From the NCBI GenBank assembly GCA_029238255.1, contig JAQWGK010000078.1:1-60085 (forward strand): a stretch of DNA of 60,085 bases, in the 5' to 3' direction. Shown piece after piece: positions 1 through 9,707 of the stretch. How positions within the stretch are numbered: the first letter of the stretch is position 1; each line of letters opens with the position of its first letter. The position numbers were made by a program, and so were the translations under genes. Under the pieces are notes generated by a model. The model had not been told where the DNA came from and ran no database searches. It saw nothing but the letters and a program-made list of their open reading frames with translations. The stretch is from Porticoccaceae bacterium (GTDB taxonomy: Bacteria; Pseudomonadota; Gammaproteobacteria; Pseudomonadales; Porticoccaceae).

Positions 1-81
1 ATCAATATCGAACCTTTCATCACCGAATGTAATGCAAGAAAAAAACAGAAGCGCAGTGAGTATCGTTAGTCTTATTTTCAT
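1..81 (-). CDS. Exported protein, N-terminal fragment (runs off window start)
   Basis: A reading frame opens with ATG at 81 and stays open to the window edge, giving 27 residues. It begins with two basic residues (MKIR), then a hydrophobic stretch (LTILTALLFF), then SC and a small/polar region, which is the pattern of a signal peptide. It lies 86 bases downstream of the YceI gene on the same strand, so the two may share a transcript. The mature part is outside the window, so no family can be given. A second YceI protein or another periplasmic protein would fit the position, but that is a guess. Confidence 0.5.
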   Translation of the reverse strand, partial: MKIRLTILTALLFFSCITFGDERFDID

Positions 82-167
82 TGCTATTTTGACCTGTGTT
101 TTTGTTTTTAATTAAACGTAACCAACTATGTATGCGAGAGCGAAAATAGATATGGCACCCAGTAAGG

Positions 168-755
168 CTATTTTTTAATTGCTTCGACGCCTATTCGCAA
201 CGCGACATCCATTTTAAACACAAGTAGCTTGCCATAACTTATACCGAAATCATCCCTCATAATATTTCCGTAGATGTCTGCACCACACACCTGTTTAAAT
301 TTAAACGGATGAATTTTGCACTTAAACGTCTTAATATCTAAATCTACTTCTTTAGTAATCCCATGCAGCGTTAATTTACCTTTTACTTTGGTTGGCGCAC
401 CATCCTGAAAATCGATTAATGCCCCCTCATATCTTGCCTCAGGAAATTTTTCGACATCGAACATATCATCACCTTTGGCATGTTTATTCATGCCATCATG
501 CCCAAAGTCAATAGAATCCATTGCCATAACGACGTTCACAGAACCTGTGTTATTTTTTTTATCGAGAATAACCTCACCAGAGGTTGAATTTATTTTTCCG
601 CGCCACAGTGATAAACCTCCCATATGATCAGCTTCAAATGCTGGGAAAGTATGACTTGGATCTATCACATAGGTGACTGGTTTTGCGAGTGAGAGTGGAG
701 TGAATAGAAGATGCAGGAAAAACATCACCACTAAATGATTCAATTTTATCTTCAT
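168..755 (-). CDS. YceI family periplasmic lipid-binding-like protein
   Basis: This 195-residue protein has a signal peptide (about residues 1-24, ending SLAKP) followed by a YceI lipocalin-like beta-barrel domain. The typical opening YVIDPSHTFPAFEADHMG, the central FDVEKFPEARY and KGKLTLHGITKEVDLD segments are all visible. YceI proteins bind isoprenoid-type lipids in the periplasm; the physiological role of most members is unknown. A strong Shine-Dalgarno (AGGAGG) lies just before the ATG at 755. The two Cys residues near position 146 and 157 could form a disulfide, an inference from export. It is separated from the upstream TonB receptor gene by that gene's terminator, so it probably has its own promoter, and the next exported gene follows on the same strand. 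Confidence 0.9.
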   Translation of the reverse strand: MKIKLNHLVVMFFLHLLFTPLSLAKPVTYVIDPSHTFPAFEADHMGGLSLWRGKINSTSGEVILDKKNNTGSVNVVMAMDSIDFGHDGMNKHAKGDDMFDVEKFPEARYEGALIDFQDGAPTKVKGKLTLHGITKEVDLDIKTFKCKIHPFKFKQVCGADIYGNIMRDDFGISYGKLLVFKMDVALRIGVEAIKK

Positions 756-883
756 TTATTCCTCCTATATTTACGATGTGTAGTGAATATTACGATCTTT
801 CATTCATATTGGTTGTATCAAATCTAAATAGAAACATTAAGTACTCCTTGGGTATCACCGTCAAGAATCAAGTCCTTTTCATG

Positions 884-913
884 CAATAAAAAAGGAGGGG
901 CAAGCCCCTCCTT
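884..913 (-). terminator. Rho-independent terminator of the TonB receptor gene
   Basis: On the minus strand the sequence AAGGAGGGG, a four-base loop CTTG, and CCCCTCCTT form a perfect 9-bp stem followed by a run of T. It begins about 20 bases after the stop codon of the TonB-dependent receptor gene. Confidence 0.9.
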
Positions 914-934
914 AATCTTAGATATTCCTTCGTA

Positions 935-3085
935 CTAAAACGCGTAAGTAACGCCCATAACATACGAAGTCGGTGTGCCAGGTGTGGTCCACCATTTATG
1001 ATAAGAACTGACATAATGCTTTTCGTCAAATAAATTATCAATATTCATTGTTAACTTAACCTGATCATTCAATTGATAAGAGCCAAACAGATTGACCAAT
1101 ATATACTCGGGCAACCTATATGCCGGGTCAATGGTTTCACCCAAACGGTCATCAACATAATTGATGGTAAAGCCAAGGCTAGCATCAGCACCATTGATAT
1201 TGAATTGCTTGGTTAACATCAAGTTAGCACTGTTTTCAGGCACATTAACCAATTCACTGCCAGCAGGAAGATTAACCTCCCAATCAAAGTTATAAAGATC
1301 AGTAGAAGTTCCTGCATCTACATAGGCGTAGGAAAATACCATGTCCACACTGTCAGACAGCTCTCCGGTAATATCGATTTCCAATCCCTCACTTTCTGCC
1401 TCACCCAGCGCAGCACTTTCCCCCGCATTCACAGGATCTGCCGTCAAGATATTGGATTTTTCCATCTTAAATAATGCGATGGTGCTATTTAAACGACCGT
1501 CCATAGAAGAGATTTTCATACCTAGTTCGTAGGATTTGCTCTCTTCAGGATCAAACGTATCACCACTGGCGTCTGCACCGCTGTTAGGGCGGAAACCCTC
1601 AGCATAGCTAGCATAAATAGACAGATTATCTGATGCTTCATAGGTAAGGCCAAATCGCGGACTCACCGCGGTTTCCTCTGATTCACTGACCGAGTCATTA
1701 CTACGATTGATAACCTGCTGACTGAAATCGTCTAAGCGTAAGCCCAGCAAAACTTTCCACTGATCAGATACATCGATCTGATCCTGCATATAAATACCAA
1801 CAGCTTCCTGTGTTTCCAGCCGATCGGTATTAGGCCCGAGGACCTGATCCTGAGCTTGACCATAAACAGGGTTGTTTAGATCTACAGAGTAAGTAGACGT
1901 TAGCCAACCATCACGCCAGCGATTTTGCAAAGTATCAAGCTCATAATCGTAAGCATCCAACCCTGCAAGGAAGTGGTGCTTCATTGAGCCTGTCTCGAAA
2001 GTTCCGGTTAATTCAACTCGGGCGGACAGGTCTGTTGCATCATAGTCACGCTCACGACGCTGACGGTTTACACGTTGATTGGCACCGACACCCTCAGCAA
2101 TCTGGATTTCGCTTCTGGTCAGAATTTGACGACCGCCGGAAAGCTCAGTCTCACTGGACAAACCTTCAAATGAAGACTCGCGATAACCTAAGCCCGCAAG
2201 AACAGACCAACCGCTATCTAAATCATGCTGTAACAAAAACTGATGACCAGTGGCTTTAATCTTAATAGGACCATCTTGAGGTTCACCGTAGAAAGTCTCG
2301 ACATCAACCACTGTCGGATCAAGATCAATGGCTACAATACCTCGATCAAAAGGTGTCTCCTGATCTAAAATTTCTAACTCATAATTTAACGAAGTTTTAT
2401 CGGAAAGCAAAAACAAAAGAGAGGGGGTTAAATCTAGCTTTTGGGTTTCGATGGTGTCACGGAAACTTCCTGCGTCTTTATAGGCACCGTTAATACGGAA
2501 GGCGACAGAGTCACTCAACTTATTGGTATAGTCAGCTTCAACGCGATTAGTATCAAAGTTTCCTGCACTGAGATTGATGTAACCTTGCTTTTCAAACTGT
2601 GGTTTTTTTGTCACCACATTGACCGTGCCACCGGGCTCTCCACGACCATACAATGCAGATCCTGGACCTTTTAACACTTCAATTGTTTCGATATTGGAGG
2701 TGTCTCTGTTACCGCTGTAACCACGACCACCACTAAAGCCGTTAATTAGGTAACCAGAGGGTAAATTTTCATCTCCGGCAAAACCGCGAATAGCAAAACT
2801 GTCCCACAGTCCACCAAAACTATTTTGCCTGGCAACGCCTCCGGCCATGTCCAGAGCACCTTGAAACTCTGTCTTACCCAGTTGATTTAGCATCTCACTG
2901 GAGATTGTTTGCACCTGCTGAGGCAATGACTCCAATGGCACGTCACCTCTGTAGGGTTGCTTTTGGCCTAGCACCACAACTTCATCGAGATTTTGTTTAC
3001 TCTCAGACTCTTGGGCTACGGCTGTAAATGTATTAATACTTAAAAGGGCGCTCACCGATACGGCGACGCAAAAACGCGGGTTCAT
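935..3085 (-). CDS. TonB-dependent siderophore-type outer membrane receptor
   Basis: This 716-residue protein is an outer-membrane gated channel that would import an iron-siderophore or similar complex using TonB energy. A signal peptide (about 1-24, cut after AVAQ) is followed by a TonB-box-like DEVVVLG, a plug domain (about 45-160, with the ESLPQQVQTISSEML and IEVLKGPGSALYGRGEPGGTVN segments typical of the FhuA/FpvA/FoxA class) and a beta-barrel ending in an aromatic residue (VTYAF). Substrate cannot be told from sequence. Its stop is followed by a strong terminator. Forty-nine bases upstream lies a small His/Cys-containing exported protein, probably in the same transcript. No convincing Fur box was seen upstream. 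Confidence 0.9.
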   Translation of the reverse strand: MNPRFCVAVSVSALLSINTFTAVAQESESKQNLDEVVVLGQKQPYRGDVPLESLPQQVQTISSEMLNQLGKTEFQGALDMAGGVARQNSFGGLWDSFAIRGFAGDENLPSGYLINGFSGGRGYSGNRDTSNIETIEVLKGPGSALYGRGEPGGTVNVVTKKPQFEKQGYINLSAGNFDTNRVEADYTNKLSDSVAFRINGAYKDAGSFRDTIETQKLDLTPSLLFLLSDKTSLNYELEILDQETPFDRGIVAIDLDPTVVDVETFYGEPQDGPIKIKATGHQFLLQHDLDSGWSVLAGLGYRESSFEGLSSETELSGGRQILTRSEIQIAEGVGANQRVNRQRRERDYDATDLSARVELTGTFETGSMKHHFLAGLDAYDYELDTLQNRWRDGWLTSTYSVDLNNPVYGQAQDQVLGPNTDRLETQEAVGIYMQDQIDVSDQWKVLLGLRLDDFSQQVINRSNDSVSESEETAVSPRFGLTYEASDNLSIYASYAEGFRPNSGADASGDTFDPEESKSYELGMKISSMDGRLNSTIALFKMEKSNILTADPVNAGESAALGEAESEGLEIDITGELSDSVDMVFSYAYVDAGTSTDLYNFDWEVNLPAGSELVNVPENSANLMLTKQFNINGADASLGFTINYVDDRLGETIDPAYRLPEYILVNLFGSYQLNDQVKLTMNIDNLFDEKHYVSSYHKWWTTPGTPTSYVMGVTYAF

Positions 3086-3134
3086 AGAACCTCCTGCAAA
3101 AAATAAATTTAACTGTTTAAAGATCGAATTAAAT

Positions 3135-3419
3135 TTAAGTCCGAGGTGGAGCTCTGGAAATATAGGAAGAGAATCTTGATCTTAAACCTGCAGAAACAGG
3201 CTTTAGAGATGATTGGTCTGCGGTATAGAACGCAGTCGGCAATAGGCTGGATTGAGAAAGTAGGGTTCCCTTGGAAATATGACAGCTGTCACACTCGACC
3301 TGAACAGAAGTTGGATTGGGTAGGATATGGTCAAAATCATGAGCAATATTATTGCCTACGAAAAGCACGCTCATAAGAAGCAGGAGCGCAGAACATGTTT
3401 CCAACCTAGCTAGTGACAA
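3135..3419 (-). CDS. Small exported His/Cys protein upstream of TonB receptor (DUF2946-like)
   Basis: This 94-residue protein has an N-terminal hydrophobic segment (about residues 8-24), then a possible metal-binding stretch with AHDFDH followed by CDSCH, and ends in the RAPPRT tail. The membrane anchor, His/Cys motif and C-terminal RAPP are reminiscent of DUF2946-type small proteins that often sit beside TonB receptors; this assignment is from recall and tentative. It lies directly upstream of the TonB-dependent receptor gene on the same strand (49-base gap), suggesting a shared transcript and a link to metal or siderophore uptake. No enzymatic function is evident. Confidence 0.6.
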   Translation of the reverse strand: MSLARLETCSALLLLMSVLFVGNNIAHDFDHILPNPTSVQVECDSCHISKGTLLSQSSLLPTAFYTADQSSLKPVSAGLRSRFSSYISRAPPRT

Positions 3420-3507
3420 AAAAACAGCCCTTGCAAATACTTTAATAATTTTTAGGTTGGCGACTATAAGACATTTTTTAAAAATATCAAAGTACTACAG
3501 AACGATA

Positions 3508-3539
3508 ATCGACCCAAAGCCCCTCAGCTCAGGGTCGAT
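3508..3539 (-). terminator. Hairpin after the 102-residue membrane protein gene
   Basis: ATCGACCC and GGGTCGAT form an 8-bp perfect stem, with a smaller CCCT/AGGG stem inside the loop. It lies 17 bases after the stop codon of the 102-residue membrane protein gene. The following bases on the minus strand are only weakly T-rich, so it may be a poor terminator. Confidence 0.5.
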
Positions 3540-3555
3540 ATAAACGGGTGCTGTA

Positions 3556-3864
3556 TTAGTGTCTTGCCTGTTGAGCTAATCTGAGATTTAACAGCCAGCT
3601 GTCATGACGACGCTCTGCATCGTAGAAAACTGCCGCTGTAAAAGTCAGCATAAACAGTAGAATAAAATGCGCTGCCAGACTGATACCCATATAGATAACA
3701 CTGCCGACATAAAGGCCAAATACAATCGACCACATCCAGGCCAAAACGGTCATTATCCACATTCTTGAGAGTGGGTCTGGTATATGTCTTAACGGATTTT
3801 TATTGTGGTTCATAACCGAGTTATAGGCGTCATAGAACCATAGAAATGCGAGTTTAGTTTTCAT
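3556..3864 (-). CDS. Unknown small membrane protein, candidate sigma-E/ChrR regulon member
   Basis: I do not recognise this 102-residue protein. It has a polar N-terminus containing NHNKNPLRHIPDP, two predicted membrane segments (about residues 36-58 and 61-82) and a charged C-terminal tail (DAERRHDSWLLNLRLAQQARH). It stands alone, with a hairpin after its stop and a terminator of the next gene cluster upstream. A promoter-like sequence TGATCC-N18-TAGAAA lies about 54 bases before the start codon and closely matches the sequence before the ECF sigma factor gene at 19388. It may therefore be controlled by that sigma factor; this is inference from the promoter alone. Confidence 0.7.
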   Translation of the reverse strand: MKTKLAFLWFYDAYNSVMNHNKNPLRHIPDPLSRMWIMTVLAWMWSIVFGLYVGSVIYMGISLAAHFILLFMLTFTAAVFYDAERRHDSWLLNLRLAQQARH

Positions 3865-3917
3865 CTTATTACCCCTGTAGTACTTATTTATTGTGTATTT
3901 TTATGTCACTACATAGA

Positions 3918-3947
3918 TTTCTACGAGCGCTTATTTTGTTTGGATCA
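3918..3947 (-). promoter_or_regulatory. Candidate ECF sigma (RpoE/ChrR-type) promoter
   Basis: Read on the minus strand: TGATCC (3947-3942), an 18-base spacer, then TAGAAA (3923-3918). It has the same -35 hexamer, the same spacing and a similar -10 as the sequence before the rpoE-like gene (19331-19360). The hexamer TGATCC is, from recall, the -35 element recognised by Rhodobacter-type RpoE of the ChrR system. Confidence 0.5.
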
Positions 3948-4036
3948 ATAGACCATAACCCCAGGCTCTCTTGAACTAGAGAAAAAACATTAACTATCTA
4001 CTGGCAAATAAGAAGGCTGCAATCATTCTTAGGGGC

Positions 4037-4069
4037 AAAAAAAACCCGCCATGGGCAACCATAGCGGGC
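4037..4069 (-). terminator. Rho-independent terminator of the sugar permease gene
   Basis: On the minus strand a stem of CCCGCtATGG with CCATgGCGGG around a short loop is followed by eight T. It lies about 45 bases after the stop codon of the MFS transporter gene. Confidence 0.9.
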
Positions 4070-4112
4070 TTTTGAATTAACAGCTGCTTAACTGGCAGCG
4101 TTTAATTACCAG

Positions 4113-5336
4113 TTACTTTTCGCTAGAACCGTTCAATGCATACCAACCGATATAGATATAGCAAAGCATTGGCACAATAAAGCTCATCTGAATACCGATC
4201 ATATCTGCAGCCACACCCTGAACCAGCGGTATTAATGCGCCACCAACAATCGCCTGACAGACCAGACCCGAACCTTTACTGGTCATTGAACCCAGACCTT
4301 TAACAGCCAGCGTAAAGATAGTTGGGAACATAATTGAGTTGAAGAAACCAACAGCCAGAATAGACCACATAGCAACATCGCCTGTAGTGTTCATGCTGAC
4401 AATAATCATAACAATGGCGATAAGAGCGTTAACTGCAAGATATTTAGTGGCTGCAATATAGTTCATTAAAGCAGCACCAACCAGACGACCAACCATCGCC
4501 GCGCCCCAGTAATAGGCAACCATTTTGCCAGCTTCTGCTGAACTCATTCCGGCAATAGACTCTTCTTTAAAGTAATCAACCAGGAAGCTACCAATAGCAA
4601 CTTCACCGCCCACATAGAGGAAAATTGCCAGAGCACCCAATACTAATGAGCGGCGACCCCAGACACTTTCGCCGGTATCTTCGGCGGCTTCAACATGCGC
4701 CAGTACCGGTAATTTAATATTTCTAAATACCAGTGCAGCGGTCACCAGAAGAGCGCCTAGTAGCACATAGGGCATCTGCACTGCAGAGGCATCAGCAGCT
4801 ACTGCACCAAAAATCAGTGCCGCGCCGACAATAGGACCTACGGTGGTACCCAGAGAGTTGGCTGCCTGCGCCAGATTCAGACGGCTAGCGGCAGTTTTTT
4901 CAGGCCCAAGAGCTGCCACATAGGGGTTAGCCGCTACCTGAAGAATAGTGATACCACTGGCCAGCACAAAGAAAGCAAACAGGAACAGCCCATAGGCGTG
5001 AATCTCAGCCGATGGGTAAAACAGTAGACAACCAGCTGCTGTGGTTAAGAGCCCGAGAACAATACCCTGCTGATAGCCAACCTTATCGATGAGCTTTCCT
5101 GCAAAAGGAGAGACAATAAAGTAGGCACCAAAGAAGCAGAACTGCACCAGCATCGCCTGAGTATAGTTAAGATCAAAAGACTCTCTTAAAAACGGGATTA
5201 AAATATCATTTAGAACGGTAATAAAGCCCCAGAAGAAAAACAGACAGGTCATTGCGATAAACGCAAACTTCTGTGTGCCCTGCTCCTGACCACCGGCCGC
5301 TGTTGCTGTTGAATTTCCTGCAGTTGGACCTGCCAT
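4113..5336 (-). CDS. MFS sugar permease, FucP/GluP (glucose/galactose-fucose) family
   Basis: This 407-residue inner-membrane protein is a 12-helix sugar:proton symporter of the FHS group. Diagnostic segments are FFFWGFITVLNDILIP at the start of helix 1 and the NPYVAALGP and RLNLAQAANSLGTTVGP region in the middle. The ATG at 5336 is preferred over an upstream TTG at 5348 because a G-rich Shine-Dalgarno lies seven bases before it. The substrate could be fucose, glucose, galactose or N-acetylglucosamine; sequence alone does not decide. It follows a TetR gene on the same strand with a 160-base gap and is ended by a strong terminator, so it probably has its own promoter. No sugar catabolic genes are adjacent. 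Confidence 0.85.
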   Translation of the reverse strand: MAGPTAGNSTATAAGGQEQGTQKFAFIAMTCLFFFWGFITVLNDILIPFLRESFDLNYTQAMLVQFCFFGAYFIVSPFAGKLIDKVGYQQGIVLGLLTTAAGCLLFYPSAEIHAYGLFLFAFFVLASGITILQVAANPYVAALGPEKTAASRLNLAQAANSLGTTVGPIVGAALIFGAVAADASAVQMPYVLLGALLVTAALVFRNIKLPVLAHVEAAEDTGESVWGRRSLVLGALAIFLYVGGEVAIGSFLVDYFKEESIAGMSSAEAGKMVAYYWGAAMVGRLVGAALMNYIAATKYLAVNALIAIVMIIVSMNTTGDVAMWSILAVGFFNSIMFPTIFTLAVKGLGSMTSKGSGLVCQAIVGGALIPLVQGVAADMIGIQMSFIVPMLCYIYIGWYALNGSSEK

Positions 5337-5497
5337 GTGAACCCCCAAAAATTAGTGTTAATTTATTATTGTTTTATTAGCCATCAAGAGTAATTTGGCT
5401 GTGCGGGGCATGCAAGGTATGTTTTGGATAGATAGGCTTTTTGGTCGCAATATAGGGGTACTTTATCGACTTTTTGAGGTTTGAGGAGTTTAAGAGC

Positions 5498-6124
5498 TTA
5501 TTTGGGCTGAACAGCCAGCATGGCGGCCATCACCTGCTTAAGGCCATTGTGCAGCGAACGCATCTCGTCGAGATTATCGGGATCACTCATCCAGTGGTAG
5601 ACAATTCCGCTGACTGAGGCGGTAAAGTGATCGGCAATCAGTTCAACATCAATGGTCGGCGCTACCGATCCTTCTTTAATACCCTGCTCTATCCAGCCAA
5701 TCACATCGGCACGGCGGCGCCGGTGAATACCCAAGATAACCGTTTTAAGCTGTGACTCAGGTGCTGGTGATTCAAACCAGAGCCGATAAAAGGCTTCAAC
5801 GTGTCTGGGGGCATCTTCACAAAACTGAATATGGGCATCCAGCGCAGCGGCGATTGCCTGATAACCGCACTTGCCGGCGGTGACATTAGTCAGCTCGGCC
5901 AACCATTCATCCCCTACAGATCTGAGCACAAAATCAAACAGGCCGGCTTTATTACCAAATCGATAGCCGGCAAGCCCTCTTGAATAACCGGCGCGTTCGC
6001 CGACATCTTTTAGGGTTGCCTGCCCGGCACCCCGCTCGACAATTAAATCTACCGCCGCTTCGAGCATTTTTGCATCGGAGATTTCTTTGCGTTCAATCTG
6101 TGTCAGGCGCAGGGCTTTGGGCAT
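5498..6124 (-). CDS. TetR family transcriptional regulator
   Basis: This 208-residue protein has an N-terminal TetR DNA-binding domain (about residues 14-60) with the helix-turn-helix ATLKDVGERAGYSRGLAGYRF, and an all-alpha ligand-binding C-terminal domain (about 85-200). It starts 34 bases after the stop of icmF on the same strand, so it is probably co-transcribed with it. It could regulate icmF, possibly in response to an acyl-CoA, as many TetR proteins near acyl-CoA genes do; this is inference from position. The sugar permease gene lies downstream. Confidence 0.85.
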   Translation of the reverse strand: MPKALRLTQIERKEISDAKMLEAAVDLIVERGAGQATLKDVGERAGYSRGLAGYRFGNKAGLFDFVLRSVGDEWLAELTNVTAGKCGYQAIAAALDAHIQFCEDAPRHVEAFYRLWFESPAPESQLKTVILGIHRRRRADVIGWIEQGIKEGSVAPTIDVELIADHFTASVSGIVYHWMSDPDNLDEMRSLHNGLKQVMAAMLAVQPK

Positions 6125-6158
6125 TTTTAACTCTTTAATACTGGTTCTTAAATTCTAA

Positions 6159-9100
6159 TTACATATTTCTACGATACTGACCGCCCACATCAAACAGCGC
6201 GTTGGTGATCTGTCCCAGTGAACAGCAGCGCACTGCTTCCATAAGCACTTCAAAACCATTGCCGCCCTGCCTGACCGTATCCTGGAGCTTCTTCAGCATA
6301 GCCGCAGACTCAGAACTGTTCAATTGCTGAAAATCTTTTAAGCGCTCTATCTGACTGTGCTTTTCTGCATCGGTTGAACGGGCCAGTTCAATTTCGACGG
6401 CCTCTTCATCGGAATCATTAAGGAAGGTATTCACCCCCACAATCGGCAGTGAGCCATCGTGTTTTTTATGCTCATAGTAGAGTGACTCTTCCTGAATCTT
6501 ACCACGCTGATAACCGGTTTCCATGGCGCCCAACACGCCACCGCGGTCAGATATTTTTTCAAACTCCTGCAACACTGCCTCTTCAACCAGATCGGTTAGC
6601 TCATCAATAATAAAAGCACCCTGACTGGGGTTTTCATTTTTTGCCAGCCCCCACTCCTGATTAATAATTAACTGAATGGCCAGCGCTCTGCGCACGGACT
6701 CTTCGGTTGGGGTGGTAATCGCCTCGTCATAAGCATTGGTGTGCAGACTATTACAGTTATCATAGATAGCGATTAACGCTTGCAGGGTAGTGCGAATATC
6801 ATTGAAGTTCATTTCCTGAGCGTGCAGGGAGCGACCGGAAGTTTGAATATGGTATTTAAGTTTCTGACTGCGAGCATTGGCACCATAGCGGTCGCGCATG
6901 GATGTTGACCAGATACGCCGCGCCACTCGACCCATCACGGTGTACTCCGGATCCATACCATTGGAGAAGAAGAACGACAGGTTCGGGGCGAAATCATCGA
7001 TATTCATACCCCGTGCCAAATAGGCTTCAACAAAGGTGAACCCATTAGACAGGGTAAAGGCCAACTGCGAGATCGGGTTGGCTCCGGCTTCGGCAATATG
7101 GTATCCGGAGATAGAGACGGAATAGAAATTGCGAATCTGCTGGTCGATAAAGTACTGCTGCATATCGCCCATCATTCGCAGGCTAAATTCGGTGGAAAAA
7201 ATGCAGGTATTTTGTCCCTGATCTTCTTTGAGAATATCCGCCTGCACTGTCCCGCGCACTCGCTTTAAGGTTTCGACACGGAGGCTCTGATACTCACTAT
7301 CCTCAGGCTGACGCTTATGCTCAACGACAAATTTTTCGACCTGCTGATCGATAGCGGTGTTTAGGAACATGGCCAAAATCGTCGGTGCCGGGCCATTGAT
7401 GGTCATAGAGACCGAGGTGGTGGGATTGCACAGATCAAACCCATCGTAGAGGGCTTTCATATCCTCAAGGGTACAGATCGAAACACCGGCATTGCCCACC
7501 TTGCCGTAAATATCCGGACGCTCATCGGGGTCCCAGCCATACAGGGTGACCGAATCAAAGGCTGTAGACAGCCGCTTGGCATCGGCGTGCTCAGAGAGCA
7601 CTTTAAAGCGCTGATTGGTTCTAAAGGCGTCCCCTTCACCGGCAAACATCCGCGCCGGATCCTCCCCTTCGCGCTTAAAGGGAAACACGCCAGCGGTATA
7701 GGGAAATTCACCGGGAAGGTTTTCCAGCATCAACCACTTAAGCAGCTCACCATGATCCTTATAGCGTGGCAGTGCTACTCGCGGAATCCTACTACCGGAT
7801 AGGGAGAGAGTATTTAATTGGGTAGTCAGCTGTTTACCATTGGGCAAGCTGTCGACTTTTGTATCGCCGGAATAAGCCTTGACCTGATTCGGCCAGTTCT
7901 CAAGCAATTGGCTTGCTCGGCTATCCATAGCCTGCAACCGCTCAGCGGCCAATTGGTCAATGGTTGGCAATAGCTGTGCCTCACTAGCGTTCGCTTTTTT
8001 ATCACCTCCTTTATTATCAAAGGCCCCACTGGCGATAAGCATTTCTTTGGATGCTGCCAACTGCTGATGCTCTCGAGCCAGATTAGCCTGCACCGCAACA
8101 TCCTTATGATAGCGGCGGACACCTGCGGCAATCTCCGCCAGATAGCGCTGACGATCCGCCGGTACTACTACGGTTTTTTCTGAGGGAGTCTTACAGTCAA
8201 GAGTGGCCAGATGTTGCTCGAAATTGCGCAGACCGCGTGCCTGTAATAATTTAACCAGTGCCTGATAAGCCGCCGTTACGCCATCGTCATTAAAGCGCGA
8301 GGCAATGGTGCCAAATACTGGCATCTGTTCCGGCAGTTGATCAAAGGCTTCACGGTTGCGTTGAATCTGCTTGCAGACATCGCGGTAAGCATCATCACTG
8401 CCCTTGCGATCAAACTTATTAATAATCGCCAACTCGGCATAGTCGAGCATATCGATTTTTTCTAACTGACTCTGGGCACCAAATTCCGGTGTCATCACAT
8501 AGATTGGAATATCCACGAAGGGAACAATGCCTGCATCGCCCTGACCTATACCCGGAGTTTCGACCACCACCAGATCAAAGCCACCAAGCCGCAGTGCACT
8601 GATAATATCGGTCAGTGACTCCGGCACCTCACCACTGGCACCACGGGTGCCGATTGAACGCATATAGATATTCTGATGATAAATCGCATTCATTCGAATG
8701 CGGTCACCCAACAGTGCGCCACCAGTTTTTCGGCGAGTGGGATCGATGGCAAGAATGGCGATTTTTAGCTGGTCATCTGCATCCTGTCGGAAGCGACGTA
8801 TCAACTCATCGGTCAGTGATGATTTTCCGGCACCGCCGGTGCCGGTAATGCCGAGCACGGGAACTGATTTACTTAAAAACTGCGCCTGTTCACGAAGTGA
8901 TTTTTTCTGTTCATCAGACAGCTCGCCGCGCTCAATAGCAGTTATCAGCCGGGATAAATTAGGGCGGTTTTGGGCATCGCTCAGTTGTTTAGATTCAACG
9001 GTGACGTCCTGATAACTGCCCAGTGAACAGCGCTTGATCATATCCTCGATCATTCCAACCAGACCCAGATCCTGACCGTCGTAGGGAGAGTAAATTCGCT

Positions 9101-9533
9101 CTACACCATAGGCTTCAAGCTCTTTGATTTCAGCGGGGACTATCACCCCACCGCCGCCACCAAACAGTCGAATATGCTCTGCACCAGCCTCTTTAAGCAG
9201 GTCTACGGCATACTTAAAGTATTCCACATGACCGCCCTGATAGGAGCTGATGGCGATACCCTGAGCATCTTCCTGCAAGGCGGTTTCAACCACCTCGGCC
9301 ACCGAGCGATTATGGGCTAAATGAATCACCTCAACGCCGGCACCCTGAAGTATGCGACGCATAATATTGATCGCTGCATCATGACCATCAAAGAGACTTG
9401 CGGCGGTGACAAATCTAAGGGGAATCGCAGATTTTTGCTGATAGTTAGTAGCAGCAGAGTTGTTCTGCTTGCTGGCAGGTGTTTTTACTGATGCTGAAAC
9501 TGGGTGCCCAGTTTTAGTTGCTGACGTGCTCAT
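6159..9533 (-). CDS. icmF: Fused isobutyryl-CoA mutase with built-in G-protein chaperone (IcmF)
   Basis: This 1124-residue cytoplasmic enzyme interconverts isobutyryl-CoA and n-butyryl-CoA using adenosylcobalamin. Domains in order: B12-binding domain (about 38-165) with DGHDAA, where His51 is the expected lower axial ligand, and SSYQGGH and GGGGG loops; a MeaB-like GTPase chaperone (about 225-450) with Walker [10 protein letters not shown] near 231-239; and the mutase barrel (about 590-1124). The sequence [13 protein letters not shown] carries Phe where methylmalonyl-CoA mutases have a Tyr-containing TMYxxRPW, supporting isobutyryl-CoA specificity. Length matches known IcmF proteins (about 1090). 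It is followed 34 bases later by a tetR gene. Cofactor would come from the riboswitch-controlled B12 operon at 26.5-33.8 kb, which includes cobO. Confidence 0.95.
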   Translation of the reverse strand: MSTSATKTGHPVSASVKTPASKQNNSAATNYQQKSAIPLRFVTAASLFDGHDAAINIMRRILQGAGVEVIHLAHNRSVAEVVETALQEDAQGIAISSYQGGHVEYFKYAVDLLKEAGAEHIRLFGGGGGVIVPAEIKELEAYGVERIYSPYDGQDLGLVGMIEDMIKRCSLGSYQDVTVESKQLSDAQNRPNLSRLITAIERGELSDEQKKSLREQAQFLSKSVPVLGITGTGGAGKSSLTDELIRRFRQDADDQLKIAILAIDPTRRKTGGALLGDRIRMNAIYHQNIYMRSIGTRGASGEVPESLTDIISALRLGGFDLVVVETPGIGQGDAGIVPFVDIPIYVMTPEFGAQSQLEKIDMLDYAELAIINKFDRKGSDDAYRDVCKQIQRNREAFDQLPEQMPVFGTIASRFNDDGVTAAYQALVKLLQARGLRNFEQHLATLDCKTPSEKTVVVPADRQRYLAEIAAGVRRYHKDVAVQANLAREHQQLAASKEMLIASGAFDNKGGDKKANASEAQLLPTIDQLAAERLQAMDSRASQLLENWPNQVKAYSGDTKVDSLPNGKQLTTQLNTLSLSGSRIPRVALPRYKDHGELLKWLMLENLPGEFPYTAGVFPFKREGEDPARMFAGEGDAFRTNQRFKVLSEHADAKRLSTAFDSVTLYGWDPDERPDIYGKVGNAGVSICTLEDMKALYDGFDLCNPTTSVSMTINGPAPTILAMFLNTAIDQQVEKFVVEHKRQPEDSEYQSLRVETLKRVRGTVQADILKEDQGQNTCIFSTEFSLRMMGDMQQYFIDQQIRNFYSVSISGYHIAEAGANPISQLAFTLSNGFTFVEAYLARGMNIDDFAPNLSFFFSNGMDPEYTVMGRVARRIWSTSMRDRYGANARSQKLKYHIQTSGRSLHAQEMNFNDIRTTLQALIAIYDNCNSLHTNAYDEAITTPTEESVRRALAIQLIINQEWGLAKNENPSQGAFIIDELTDLVEEAVLQEFEKISDRGGVLGAMETGYQRGKIQEESLYYEHKKHDGSLPIVGVNTFLNDSDEEAVEIELARSTDAEKHSQIERLKDFQQLNSSESAAMLKKLQDTVRQGGNGFEVLMEAVRCCSLGQITNALFDVGGQYRRNM

Positions 9534-9707
9534 ATCGACTCCATTGACCGCCCGATACTACCTAGCACTCTGTGGGTACCAGTTAATAGTGGGCAAATTT
9601 CATTCCATTGAGTGCTAGCTTAGTCAACTTGCTTGTTCTGCGCAAGTATCTTTAGAAACGCCGAGCGTTAAGGCCATTGAAGAGCTCAGAGCCTTACGGC
9701 ATTAAAT

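Noticed and set aside
3420-3555. Fur box upstream of the small exported protein and TonB receptor
   Set aside because: Only a fragment resembling GATAAT was seen; no 19-bp palindrome could be supported.
7457-8131. Several open frames inside icmF on both strands
   Set aside because: They are shadows of a long conserved coding gene with no independent start signals.
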